NCBI GenBank assembly: GCA_944385435.1
Contig: CALWXG010000008.1
Location: 1 to 64,000 of the forward strand
DNA: 64,000 nucleotides
Reading direction: 5' to 3'
Source of the DNA: an uncultured Oscillospiraceae bacterium
Lineage (GTDB): Bacteria > Bacillota > Clostridia > Oscillospirales > Oscillospiraceae
The translations under genes and the position numbers were made by a program. Within the stretch, counting starts at the first letter, position 1. Each line of letters opens with the position of its first letter. The notes beneath the pieces are model-generated. The model was not told the DNA's origin and did not search any database. It saw only the letters and a program-made list of their open reading frames with translations. Below, piece after piece: positions 16,397 through 25,773 of this stretch.

Positions 16397-18295
16397 ATGT
16401 CAGTACAACCCATGAAGTTTGTCACCATCACCGGGCCGGTGGAAGCGTTTGACCAGGTGGTGCGTGACTGCGTCATTGACCGGCAGTTCCATCCGGAAAG
16501 TGTGCTCCAGTCGGTGCACCACAACAAATGGCTGCGTCCGATGGACACGGCCAATCCCATGACGGCGCTGGTCCGGCAGGCCGATGATCTTCTGACCCGC
16601 CTGGGGCTGGAGCCGGAATACCGGCCGTTCCCGTCACAGCCGGATGCGGATCAGGCCAGATCCTATCTGGATCAGATCGGGGCGGAGCTGGACGATATCA
16701 GGGAGCAGATCGACCATCTCCGGCAGGAGGCGGTGGACGACCGCTCTGCCGTGGGACAGCTGGAAAAGCTGGCGGGCCTGTCCCTGGAGCTGTCTGAACT
16801 GAGAAAGCTGCAGCAGATGGTGTTCCGCTTCGGCCATATGCCCCAGGAGAGCTACCGCTCGTTCCAGGAGACGATTGAGAAGCGGGAGGATTGTTTCTTC
16901 TTCCCCACCAAGAGCGATGGAGATCAGCTGTATGGCTGCTACTTTGCCCTGCGCAGCCGGGCGGAGACCGTGGATGCCCTGTTCGCGTCCATGCACTTTA
17001 TCCCGGTGGATATCAGCGAACAGGTGAACGGGACCGCCCAGGAGGCCATTGACTCCCTCACCCATCAGGCGGAGGACGATGAGGCCGGGATCCGGAAACT
17101 GCAGGAGCAGGAAAGCCAGATTGCAAAGCGGGAGGCGGAGCGGCTGCTCTCCCTGCGCGCCTGGCTGTGCCGGGAGAATCAGGTGCTGGACACCCGCCGC
17201 TACGCGGCCCGGTCCAAGGAGACCTTCTATCTGATGGGCTGGGTGCCCAAGCAGGAACTGGAAGAGTTCCTGAGCGGAGTGGAGGCCTTCGGAAGCCTGG
17301 ACTATGTGACGGATGATGCGGAAGATGCGGGGATCACGCCTCCCACCAAGCTGAAAAACGGGATTCTGGGCCGGATTTTTGAGCCTTTCCTGCGTATGTA
17401 CGGCCTGCCCAACTACCGGGAGTACGATCCATCCACCTTCATGGCCATCACCTACTGCCTGTTTTTCGGCATCATGTTCGGCGATGCGGGACAGGGGGCG
17501 CTGCTCATTCTGTTCGGCATTTTCATGGCGAAGAAAATGAAGATGTGGCTGGGCCGGATCATCTCCTGCTGCGGTGTGTCCTCGGTGGTGTTCGGCTTTG
17601 TCTACGGTTCGGTGTTCGGATTTGAGGAGATCCTCCCGGGCTTCAAAATCCTGGAGGGCAGCAATGTGCTGTATCTGCTGCTGGCCTCCCTGGGGCTGGG
17701 TGCGGTACTCATTGGCTATGTGATGGTGCTGAACATCATCAACGGCGTGCGCCAACGGGACTTCGACAAGATCGTCTTCGGGCCCAACGGCCTGGCCGGC
17801 ATGGTGTTTTATTTCGGGCTGATTGCCGCCGCGGTGCTCACCCTGCTGGGCGTGGTCAACCTGTTCCAGGTGTGGTACATCCTGCCCGTCATCGTTCTGC
17901 CCCTGGTGCTGATGCTGTTCCGGGAGCCGCTGTCCAAGCTGGCGGCGGGCCGGAAGGACTGGAAGCCGGAGTCCTGGGGCGGCTATCTGGTGGGCGCATT
18001 TTTTGAGATGTTCGAAACGCTGCTCTCCTTCCTCACCAACAGCCTGTCTTTCCTGCGTGTGGGCGCCTATGCCATCACCCATGTGGCGCTGATGCTGGTG
18101 GTTCACGCCCTGGCCGGTTCCGGCAACATCGTGGTGCTGGTGTTGGGCAACCTGTTCGTCATGGGCCTGGAGAGCGTGATGGTGTGCATTCAGGTGCTTC
18201 GTCTGGAATTCTATGAGCTGTTCGGCCGGTTCTATCAGGACAGCGGCCGGGAGTTCCAGCCCAAGACTGTGGATTATTCCACAAAGTTAAACTAA
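16397..18295 (+). CDS. V/A-type ATPase subunit I (a-type stator)
   Basis: This 632-aa protein has a cytoplasmic N-terminal half (coiled coils, for example LDDIREQIDHLRQEAVDDRSAV) and a C-terminal membrane half of about seven to eight helices beginning near residue 340. Subunit I forms the ion half-channels beside the K ring. The conserved FFGIMFGDAGQGALL, FGFVYGSVFGFEEILPG, TLLSFLTNSLSFLRVGAYAITHV and GRFYQDSGREFQP segments are all present; the essential arginine of the half-channel lies in SFLRVGAYA. ATG 16397 follows AAGGAGGAG by 5 nt, and the alternative upstream start adds seven residues only. Confidence 0.96.
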   Translation: MSVQPMKFVTITGPVEAFDQVVRDCVIDRQFHPESVLQSVHHNKWLRPMDTANPMTALVRQADDLLTRLGLEPEYRPFPSQPDADQARSYLDQIGAELDDIREQIDHLRQEAVDDRSAVGQLEKLAGLSLELSELRKLQQMVFRFGHMPQESYRSFQETIEKREDCFFFPTKSDGDQLYGCYFALRSRAETVDALFASMHFIPVDISEQVNGTAQEAIDSLTHQAEDDEAGIRKLQEQESQIAKREAERLLSLRAWLCRENQVLDTRRYAARSKETFYLMGWVPKQELEEFLSGVEAFGSLDYVTDDAEDAGITPPTKLKNGILGRIFEPFLRMYGLPNYREYDPSTFMAITYCLFFGIMFGDAGQGALLILFGIFMAKKMKMWLGRIISCCGVSSVVFGFVYGSVFGFEEILPGFKILEGSNVLYLLLASLGLGAVLIGYVMVLNIINGVRQRDFDKIVFGPNGLAGMVFYFGLIAAAVLTLLGVVNLFQVWYILPVIVLPLVLMLFREPLSKLAAGRKDWKPESWGGYLVGAFFEMFETLLSFLTNSLSFLRVGAYAITHVALMLVVHALAGSGNIVVLVLGNLFVMGLESVMVCIQVLRLEFYELFGRFYQDSGREFQPKTVDYSTKLN

Positions 18296-18754
<459 letters not shown>

Positions 18755-18956
18755 CAGAAGCGCCCGAGCCGTGGCTTACAGCGGGCTAAGACGGCACGCA
18801 GACACGGACGGCGGGGCGGCGTCCTTCAGCTGCCACGCGGGAGTGCGGATGTGCCGGCTTGGAACCGCGTCGTGAGCAGGCGAGGCGTGATCAGCCCGAG
18901 CCGCCGCGAGCCGCCGGGATGGACCGGAGCGGCGGATGGAAACCAAGGAGGAAACT
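18755..18956 (+). other. GC-rich 202-bp spacer inside the ATPase operon
   Basis: This is the only sizeable gap in an otherwise tightly packed operon. It is very GC-rich, contains short self-complementary stretches such as GCCGCGAGCCGCC, and has no credible open frame with a ribosome site until AAGGAGG before subunit F. It could be an RNA-processing or structural element, or residue of an old insertion. I see no promoter in it. Confidence 0.5.
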
Positions 18957-19262
18957 ATGCGCTATTTTGTGATTTCCGATAACACGGATACCCATGTGGG
19001 GCTCCGGCTGGCCGGAATCGAGGGCGTGATTGCCCGCAGCCGGGAAGAGGCTCTGGCCGCGCTGGACCAGGCGTTTGCCGATCCCACCATTGGAATCCTG
19101 CTGGTGACAGAGAGCCTGGCGGAACAGTGTGCGGATAAACTGGCGCCGAGGAAAATGGAGGGGCGCACTCCTCTGGTGGTGGAGATCCCGGACCGGCATG
19201 GCGTCCGGGCCCAGGATTCCATTACAAAGTATATTCGGGAAGCGATCGGTGTGAAACTGTGA
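18957..19262 (+). CDS. V/A-type ATPase subunit F
   Basis: Subunit F (101 aa) is a small alpha/beta protein of the central stalk that binds subunit D. It begins MRYFVISDNTDTHVGLRLAGIEG, a classic F start, and ends with the DSITKYIREAIGVKL helix. ITLVTESLAE-type strand-helix (here GILLVTESLAEQCADK) matches the family. ATG 18957 follows AAGGAGG at 6 nt; the in-frame ATG at 18936 overlaps the ribosome site and adds seven residues. Confidence 0.92.
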   Translation: MRYFVISDNTDTHVGLRLAGIEGVIARSREEALAALDQAFADPTIGILLVTESLAEQCADKLAPRKMEGRTPLVVEIPDRHGVRAQDSITKYIREAIGVKL

Positions 19263-19329
19263 TGGAGCGCAGATACTGCGGCACCTGGTTTGACCGATCC
19301 GGCAGACGTTGAGCAGAGGAGGTCTTTTC

Positions 19330-19944
19330 ATGCAGCAACAAGTGGAGAAGCTGCTTCATTTTACCGACGCGGTGATGAAAAACGCCGCCCGGGAGAGCGA
19401 TGAGCTGCGCAGACAGCTGGCGGAAAAACGCACGAGGACGTTACGGCAGGTGCGGGAAGAGGCACAGGAGGCGGCCCGCGCTTACTATGACCGGGAGGCG
19501 GCCAAAATCCGGGCTGAGGCCGGTCGGGAGATATCCAAATATCTGATGGACGGAAAGCGGAAGATCTATCTGCGCCGGAAAGAGATCGGACAGGAGGTCT
19601 TCGGCAAGGTGCGGGAGCGGATTGCGCAGTACACCGCTTCTGCGGAATATCCCAAGCACCTGGAAAACCTGCTGGCACAGGCGATGAAACTGCTGCCCGG
19701 GGCCAGACACGTCTCCCTGCGCCTGCGCAAGGAGGATCTGCACCTGGCGCCCCAGCTGATGCGGATCATTGCACCTGTGGAGGCGGAGTGTGAGGAGGGC
19801 TCGTTCTCCCTGGGCGGGCTGGCGCTGCGATGCCCGGAACTGGGATTGCGGGTGGACTGTTCCTTTGACAACCGGCTGGAAGAGCTGTCCGGCCATTTTG
19901 CGGAGTCCTTTGGACTGTCTGTTTCGGACGAAGATGAGCTGTGA
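19330..19944 (+). CDS. V/A-type ATPase subunit E
   Basis: Subunit E (204 aa) pairs with G/H to make the peripheral stalk. The N-terminal half is a long charged helix (RRQLAEKRTRTLRQVREEAQEAARAYYDREAAKIRAE, seen around residues 25-65), and the C-terminal domain (about 110-204) contains SLGGLALRCPELGLRVDCSFDNRLEEL, the conserved globular head of the family. ATG 19330 follows AGAGGAGG. The A-subunit gene starts 14 bp after the stop. Confidence 0.88.
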   Translation: MQQQVEKLLHFTDAVMKNAARESDELRRQLAEKRTRTLRQVREEAQEAARAYYDREAAKIRAEAGREISKYLMDGKRKIYLRRKEIGQEVFGKVRERIAQYTASAEYPKHLENLLAQAMKLLPGARHVSLRLRKEDLHLAPQLMRIIAPVEAECEEGSFSLGGLALRCPELGLRVDCSFDNRLEELSGHFAESFGLSVSDEDEL

Positions 19945-19958
19945 GGAGGTGGCCGGCC

Positions 19959-21722
19959 ATGAGTGAATATCAGATCTACAGTGTGAACGGCCCGGTGGTA
20001 AAAGTCACCGGAGGCCGGGGCCTGGCCATGATGGATATGGTGTATGCCGGTGAGGAAGAGCTCATCGGCGAAGTGGTGGGTGTGGAGAACGACATGACCA
20101 CCGTACAGGTCTATGAGGACACCGCGGGGCTGGCGCCCGGCCAGCCGGTGCGCACCACCGGCGCACCCATGTCCCTGCTGCTGGGTCCGGGCCTGCTGGG
20201 CAATATTTTTGACGGAATCGGCCGCCCGCTGCGGGACCTGGAGGCAATTTCCGGCCCGTTCCTGGGCCGGGGTGTGAATATTCCCACCCTGGACCGGGAG
20301 AAACGGTGGGAGGTTGCCGTGGCGGTGAAAGAGGGGGATCCCGTCGCCCCCGGCACGATGTACGCCCAGTGCCAGGAGACGGCGGCCATCGTCCACCGCT
20401 GCCTGGTGCCCGCGGGGCTGAACGGCACAGTGACCAAGGCGGTGGCGAACGGCGCCTACACCGTGGACGATGTGCTGGTGGAGGTGACGGACGGGCGGGG
20501 CAAGGTGACCCAGCTGAAGCTGGCTGCCCGCTGCCCCATCCGGGGCGCCCGGCCCATGCGCCGCCGGCTGCCCATCACCCGCCCGCTGATCACCGGACAG
20601 CGGATCATCGACACCCTCTTCCCCATCGGCAAGGGGGGCGCCGCCGCCATTCCCGGCCCCTTCGGCGCGGGCAAGACCATGACCCAGCACCAGCTGGCCA
20701 AATGGTCGGACGCCGACATCATCGTCTATCTGGGCTGCGGCGAGCGGGGCAACGAGATGACCCAGGCCCTGGAGGAGTTCTCCGAGCTGAAGGATCCCCG
20801 CAACGGCCTGCCCCTGATGAACCGCACCATTCTGATCGCCAATACCTCCAATATGCCGGTGGCCGCCCGTGAGGCGTCGGTGTACACCGGCATGACCATT
20901 GCGGAGTACTACCGGGACATGGGTTATCATGTGGCCCTGATGGCCGACTCCACCTCCCGTTGGGCGGAGGCCCTCCGGGAGATCTCCGGCCGTCTGGAGG
21001 AGATGCCCGCGGAGGAGGGATTCCCCGCCTATCTGGCCTCCCGTCTGGCCGAATTCTACGAGCGGGCCGGCTATGTGGAGACGCTGGAGGGCAAAGAGGG
21101 CTCGGTCACCGTGATCGGCGCCGTCTCACCCCAGGGCGGCGACTTCTCCGAGCCGGTGACCCAGAACACCAAGCGGTTTATCCGCTGTTTCTGGGCGCTG
21201 GACCGTGGCCTGGCCTACGCCCGGCACTTCCCTTCCATCCACTGGATGAACTCCTATTCCGAATACACCGCGGAGCTGAAGCCCTGGTACAACGAGAACG
21301 TCTCCCCCGATTTCGACCGGTGCCGCCAGCGCATTTCCAACCTGTTGCGGGAGGAGAGCCAGCTGATGGAGATTGTCAAACTCATCGGCTCCGACATCCT
21401 GCCGGAGGATCAGAAGCTGACCATTGAGACCGCCCGGGTGATCCGCCTGGGTTTCCTGCAGCAGAACGCCTACCACGAGATCGACACCTATGTGCCCCTG
21501 CAAAAACAGCTGAAGATGATGCAGACCATCCTGCGGCTGTACGACGGGGTGAAGGAGGCGGTGGACAGAGCGGTGCCCCTGTCCCAGTTTACCGCCACAG
21601 GCGTATTTGACAGCCTGGTGAAGATGAAATACGAGATTCCCAACGACGACCTGTCCGGTTTTTCCAGATACGAGCAGGAGATTGACGCGGCCCTGGCGAA
21701 AGTCAACGCCGCCAACAGCTGA
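19959..21722 (+). CDS. V/A-type ATPase catalytic subunit A
   Basis: This 587-residue subunit hydrolyses or makes ATP in the A3B3 head. The P-loop is GPFGAGKTMTQHQLAKW (about residue 230), followed by CGERGNEMTQALEEF and the catalytic region SLMADSTSRWAEALREISGRLEEMPAEEG (seen as MADSTSRWAEALREISG). The roughly 90-residue non-homologous insert before the P-loop that separates A from F-type beta is present. ATG 19959 follows GAGGAGGTGG. The length is normal for the family. Confidence 0.98.
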   Translation: MSEYQIYSVNGPVVKVTGGRGLAMMDMVYAGEEELIGEVVGVENDMTTVQVYEDTAGLAPGQPVRTTGAPMSLLLGPGLLGNIFDGIGRPLRDLEAISGPFLGRGVNIPTLDREKRWEVAVAVKEGDPVAPGTMYAQCQETAAIVHRCLVPAGLNGTVTKAVANGAYTVDDVLVEVTDGRGKVTQLKLAARCPIRGARPMRRRLPITRPLITGQRIIDTLFPIGKGGAAAIPGPFGAGKTMTQHQLAKWSDADIIVYLGCGERGNEMTQALEEFSELKDPRNGLPLMNRTILIANTSNMPVAAREASVYTGMTIAEYYRDMGYHVALMADSTSRWAEALREISGRLEEMPAEEGFPAYLASRLAEFYERAGYVETLEGKEGSVTVIGAVSPQGGDFSEPVTQNTKRFIRCFWALDRGLAYARHFPSIHWMNSYSEYTAELKPWYNENVSPDFDRCRQRISNLLREESQLMEIVKLIGSDILPEDQKLTIETARVIRLGFLQQNAYHEIDTYVPLQKQLKMMQTILRLYDGVKEAVDRAVPLSQFTATGVFDSLVKMKYEIPNDDLSGFSRYEQEIDAALAKVNAANS

Positions 21723-21733
21723 GGTGATTGCAG

Positions 21734-23143
21734 ATGAGATTGGAATATACCGGACTGTCCGACCTGAATGGCTCCCTGGTGGCACTGGAGGGTGTCTCCG
21801 GCGTGGCCTACGACGAGCTGGCTGAGCTGACCATGTCCGACGGCTCTCACCGCTATGGCCGTGTCATCCTCATTGAGGGGGACCGGGCGGTGCTCCAGGT
21901 CTTTGAGGGAACCCGGGGAATTTCCCTGGAAAATACCCGCACCCACTTTACCGGCCGGCCCATGGACATCGCCCTGTCCAAGGAGATGCTGGGCCGTGTG
22001 CTTGACGGGGCCGGCCGCCCCATCGACGGGCTGGGCGAGCTCTATCCCGACGAGCGCCGGAACATCAACGGCTCCGCCATCAACCCGGTGAGCCGTCAGT
22101 ACCCCAGAAGCTGCATCTATACCGGCATCTCCGCCATTGACGGCTGTTCCACCCTGATCCGGGGCCAGAAGCTGCCCATCTTCTCCGGCGCCGGCATGGC
22201 CCACAATGAGCTGGCCGCCCAGATGGTGCGTCAGGCCCGAGTGGCAGGAGACGACGGAGAGTTTGCCATCGTCTTTGCCGCCATGGGTGTCAAAAACGAC
22301 GTGGCTGAGTTTTTCCGCCGGAACTTTGAGGAGGCGGGCGCCCTCCAGCGGGTGGTCATGTTCCTGAACCTGGCCTCCGACCCCATCATTGAGCGAATCC
22401 TGACCCCCCGGTGCGCCCTCACCGCTGCGGAGTACCTGGCCTTTACCCACGGGTATCACGTGCTGGTGGTGATGACGGATATGACCTCCTACTGCGAGGC
22501 GGTGCGTGAGTTCTCCTCCTCCAAGGGGGAGATTCCCTCCCGGAAAGGCTTCCCGGCCTATCTGTACTCCGATCTGGCCTCCCTGTACGAGCGGGCGGGC
22601 ATGATCCAGGGGAAAAAAGGCTCTGTCACCCAGGTGCCCATTCTCACCATGCCCAACGACGACATCACCCACCCCATTCCCGACCTGACCGGCTACATCA
22701 CCGAGGGACAGATCGTGCTGGACCGGAACATGGACCAGTCCGGTGTGTATCCCCCCATCAACATCCTGTCCTCCCTGTCCCGTCTGATGAAGGACGGCAT
22801 CGGCAAGGGATTCACCCGGGAGGACCACCCCGGCCTGTCCAACCAGCTGTTTGCCTCCTACTCCAAGGTGCAGGACGCCCGCAGCCTGGCCAGCGTCATC
22901 GGCGAGGATGAGCTGTCCCCCCTGGATAAGCAGTACCTGCAATTCGGCCGGGCATTTGAGCAGTATTTCGTGCGCCAGGGACAGCAGGAGGACCGCAGTC
23001 TGGAGCAGACGCTGGAGCTGGGCTGGACGCTGCTGTCCATCCTGCCCCGGGGTGAATTGGACCGGGTGTCCGATCAGGAGCTGGATCAGCACTACCGGGA
23101 GGGCGCGTTTGAGGCGCTGGCCGCGGAAGCTCCGGCGGTTTGA
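21734..23143 (+). CDS. V/A-type ATPase non-catalytic subunit B
   Basis: Subunit B (469 aa) alternates with A in the head. It has the degenerate nucleotide-binding site [14 protein letters not shown] in place of a P-loop, and the family motifs [43 protein letters not shown] and [31 protein letters not shown] (read in shorter pieces in the protein). ATG 21734 is preferred to the TTG two codons upstream, which lies closer to the GAGGTGATTG ribosome site. Confidence 0.98.
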   Translation: MRLEYTGLSDLNGSLVALEGVSGVAYDELAELTMSDGSHRYGRVILIEGDRAVLQVFEGTRGISLENTRTHFTGRPMDIALSKEMLGRVLDGAGRPIDGLGELYPDERRNINGSAINPVSRQYPRSCIYTGISAIDGCSTLIRGQKLPIFSGAGMAHNELAAQMVRQARVAGDDGEFAIVFAAMGVKNDVAEFFRRNFEEAGALQRVVMFLNLASDPIIERILTPRCALTAAEYLAFTHGYHVLVVMTDMTSYCEAVREFSSSKGEIPSRKGFPAYLYSDLASLYERAGMIQGKKGSVTQVPILTMPNDDITHPIPDLTGYITEGQIVLDRNMDQSGVYPPINILSSLSRLMKDGIGKGFTREDHPGLSNQLFASYSKVQDARSLASVIGEDELSPLDKQYLQFGRAFEQYFVRQGQQEDRSLEQTLELGWTLLSILPRGELDRVSDQELDQHYREGAFEALAAEAPAV

Positions 23144-23172
23144 TCCGGAATTTTTAGGAAGGGGGTGGCTGC

Positions 23173-23805
23173 ATGGCGGCGGTTTTGCCCACAAAAGGAA
23201 ATCTGATGGCTGCCAAACGGTCCAGAACGTTGGCCCAGACCGGCTATGAGCTGATGGACCGGAAGCGGAACATCCTGGTGCGGGAGATGATGTCCCTGCT
23301 GGATGACGCCTCTGCCATTCAGAAGGAGATTGACCAGGTATTTCACTCCGCCTACGCGGCCCTGGCCCGGGCCAATATTGAGCTTGGCTTGTGTGACCGC
23401 ATTGCCGAGGGCGTGGAGCCGGACAACAGCTTGGATATCCGCTGGCGCTCGGTGATGGGTGTGGAGCTGCCCCACATTCCGGGGACCTCTCCCCCGCCCA
23501 AGCCCACCTACGGATTTGCCTATACCTCGCCCGCCTTTGACCTGGCCTACATCGAGTTTGCCAAGGTGAAGGATCTGGTGCGGAAACTGGCGGAGGTGGA
23601 GACCTCCATTTACCGCCTGGCGGAGGCCATCAAGAAGTCCCAGAAACGGGCCAACGCGTTGAAGAATATCGTGATTCCCGGCTTTGATGACACCATCCGC
23701 ACCATCACTGAGGCTCTGGAGGAAAAGGAGCGGGAGGAATTCGTGCGGCTGAAAGTGATCAAGCGGCAGAACGAGGAAAAGAAAGAAACCACGGGACGGA
23801 ACTGA
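23173..23805 (+). CDS. V/A-type ATPase central-stalk subunit D
   Basis: Subunit D (210 aa) is the rotor shaft, with long N- and C-terminal helices that form an antiparallel coiled coil. PTKGNLMAAKRSRTLAQTGYELMDRKRNIL at the N-terminus (for example LLDRKR-type LMDRKRNIL) and RANALKNIVIPGFDDTIRTITEALEEKEREEF near the C-terminus are family signatures. AGGAAGGGGG precedes ATG 23173. It is the last gene of the operon and is followed by a strong terminator. Confidence 0.97.
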   Translation: MAAVLPTKGNLMAAKRSRTLAQTGYELMDRKRNILVREMMSLLDDASAIQKEIDQVFHSAYAALARANIELGLCDRIAEGVEPDNSLDIRWRSVMGVELPHIPGTSPPPKPTYGFAYTSPAFDLAYIEFAKVKDLVRKLAEVETSIYRLAEAIKKSQKRANALKNIVIPGFDDTIRTITEALEEKEREEFVRLKVIKRQNEEKKETTGRN

Positions 23806-23832
23806 CAGGAGTTCGGTCTGTGTTGCAAAAAA

Positions 23833-23874
23833 GCGGCGGCCCGCATCGGAGAAACGATGCGGGCCGCCGCCTTT
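23833..23874. terminator. Bidirectional terminator after the ATPase operon
   Basis: A 16-bp GC-rich stem (23833-23848 with 23855-23870) and a 6-nt loop, with AAAAAA on the left flank and CTTTT on the right. It also ends the convergent minus-strand Dlt-like operon. Confidence 0.88.
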
Positions 23875-23911
23875 TGGGTTGGGGGACAGAGGCCGGGAGA
23901 CTGCCTGGAAA

Positions 23912-25759
23912 TTACTGCGCCAGGTAGTTCAGAATGTCCTGGTCTGTGGTGGCCTCGTCAATGTTCAGCCGCCCCAGGTCAACCAGGGACTGGGGCAGCC
24001 CCTGGACCAGGGTGTTGACCCGGGTGTTGTCTGTGGTCACTGTCACCTGGAAGCCGTAGGCCTCGGCGATGACGTCGGTCAGGGTGGTGTACATGCCGTT
24101 GGGGAAGGCAAGGACATTGCTTTCCGGGATCCCGAATGCGGCAAAGGTCTCCCGCTGCCGCTGTGCATCCTCTGTGACCGCCGCAATATAGCTGGCCTCT
24201 GTATCAGACTCCAGCGGGAGCAGATTGCCCCGTATCAGGGCGCCCTCCGGCTCAAAGGGAGCCCACTGATGCATATCGTAGGTGTGGGACTCAATGGAGA
24301 TCAGGCCGGAGGCCAGCATTTCATCGATTTCCGGCTGGCCGAAATGGGGGGTCAGGGTGTATTCGGTATCCTTGTAGTATTCATAGTGGCCGATGGAACA
24401 GCCAATGGCGAAAATCGTGGCGGGATACCCGTGTTCCTGCAGGATGGGGAAGGCGTACTCGTAGTTGCTGAGGTAGCCGTCATCGAAGGTGATGACCACC
24501 GGATGTTCCGGCAGAGGACTTCCCTGCTCCACATAGGCAATCAGGTCATCAAAATCCACCGGGTTGTATCCCTGTTCCTCCAGCAGTTCCATCTGCCGGG
24601 CAAAGGTCTCGGGATGCAGGACCGTGCCGCTCTCCGGATCGGCGGGACTGAGGTGGTGGTAGAGCAGGATGGGGACGTTTGCGGTGTGGGGCGTGCCCAG
24701 GACCTCCCGGGCGGAGGCCTCCAGTTCTTCCGCAGTGACGCAGGCGCCGTTTTCACAGTACACCCCGAACTGGTCGGGATAGTACAGGTCGGAATTGCCG
24801 AACATCCGGGCCAGCACCATATCTGCCGTGGCGTTGCGGGTGTGGGTGCTGTCATAAAAGTACCGCTGGTCATAGGTGATGGAGGAGATGGAGAAGTTCC
24901 AGTAGTCCACCTCCTGGGCCAGTTGGCGATAGAACTGGTCCAGGCTTGCGGGATCGTATTCCTCCAGCTGCTGCTGGCATACCGGGGAGAGCACAACAAA
25001 AAGTTCGACGCCGGCATCATCACACATATCCTGGATGGCGGAGACGTGTTCCACGCAGGCCTCAATATTTTTCAGCTGGGCACCAGTGGCCTGAGGGCTG
25101 ACAAAATCCCCGCCGTTTTTCTCCAGATAGGCGTCCAGACTGCCGATGGATTCCACATCCCGCAGGCGCTTGTCGTAACAGCCGCTGTCCGGGAGAAATA
25201 CGTCGAAGGTCTGGGGCATTTCCGTATCCTGATGCCAGGAGGACAGCTTTTCAAAGGCGTAGCTGGGGCTGGCGAACAGGAAGCTGGTATAGTAGGACAG
25301 CGGGCTTTCCCCGGTGACTTTGTAGTAGGTGTGGTTGGTCAGGGCGGTGTTGTCCGAGTGGCCGGCATTGGCCTCGTTGAGGCCGAGAACCAGGAAAATG
25401 TATTTCACATCGCTGTCGTGTTCCAGCAGATAGGAGACCAGCATCTCATCATATTCCGGATCGGCGCCATAGTGGAACATATTGTAGAATTGGCCATCCA
25501 GGTATTTCTCCAGTTCCTCCGGCTCGTAGGAGGCGGCGGAACTGGAGCCGATGACATAGGAGTCGTACGCATCAAAGTGTTCCGAGATGTAGACCGCCTT
25601 GCTGTTGCGGGGGTTCAGGGTCTGGGTATAGGAGTCCCAGTCCAGCAGCACGTCACCGTATACACCAAAGGGATCCACCAGGATGTTGAGGGCGGCCCAG
25701 ACCACAAAGACCAGCGCCAGGGCGGCCAGAAACAGGGCGAACCACTTTTTTCCGCTCAT
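23912..25759 (-). CDS. Membrane-anchored SGNH hydrolase fused to a polysaccharide deacetylase (DltD-like position)
   Basis: This 615-aa protein has a membrane anchor (about residues 6-27). An SGNH-hydrolase-like domain follows: block I GSSS at 71-74 with the candidate nucleophile serine, GLNEAN near 126-131, and block V DSTH at 303-306 carrying the Asp and His of the triad. From about residue 360 comes a NodB-homology (CE4) deacetylase: LLYHHLS, TFDDGY at 424-429 (D426 base, D427 metal) and SHTYDMH at 491-497 (metal histidines). Both active sites look intact. ATG 25759 is chosen because AGGAGG is 7-9 nt upstream; the GTG at 25777 is itself part of that ribosome site. It occupies the place of dltD, after adenylation, carrier and MBOAT genes. 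The substrate is unknown. Confidence 0.85.
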   Translation of the reverse strand: MSGKKWFALFLAALALVFVVWAALNILVDPFGVYGDVLLDWDSYTQTLNPRNSKAVYISEHFDAYDSYVIGSSSAASYEPEELEKYLDGQFYNMFHYGADPEYDEMLVSYLLEHDSDVKYIFLVLGLNEANAGHSDNTALTNHTYYKVTGESPLSYYTSFLFASPSYAFEKLSSWHQDTEMPQTFDVFLPDSGCYDKRLRDVESIGSLDAYLEKNGGDFVSPQATGAQLKNIEACVEHVSAIQDMCDDAGVELFVVLSPVCQQQLEEYDPASLDQFYRQLAQEVDYWNFSISSITYDQRYFYDSTHTRNATADMVLARMFGNSDLYYPDQFGVYCENGACVTAEELEASAREVLGTPHTANVPILLYHHLSPADPESGTVLHPETFARQMELLEEQGYNPVDFDDLIAYVEQGSPLPEHPVVITFDDGYLSNYEYAFPILQEHGYPATIFAIGCSIGHYEYYKDTEYTLTPHFGQPEIDEMLASGLISIESHTYDMHQWAPFEPEGALIRGNLLPLESDTEASYIAAVTEDAQRQRETFAAFGIPESNVLAFPNGMYTTLTDVIAEAYGFQVTVTTDNTRVNTLVQGLPQSLVDLGRLNIDEATTDQDILNYLAQ

Positions 25760-25773
25760 ATCAGACCGCCTCC

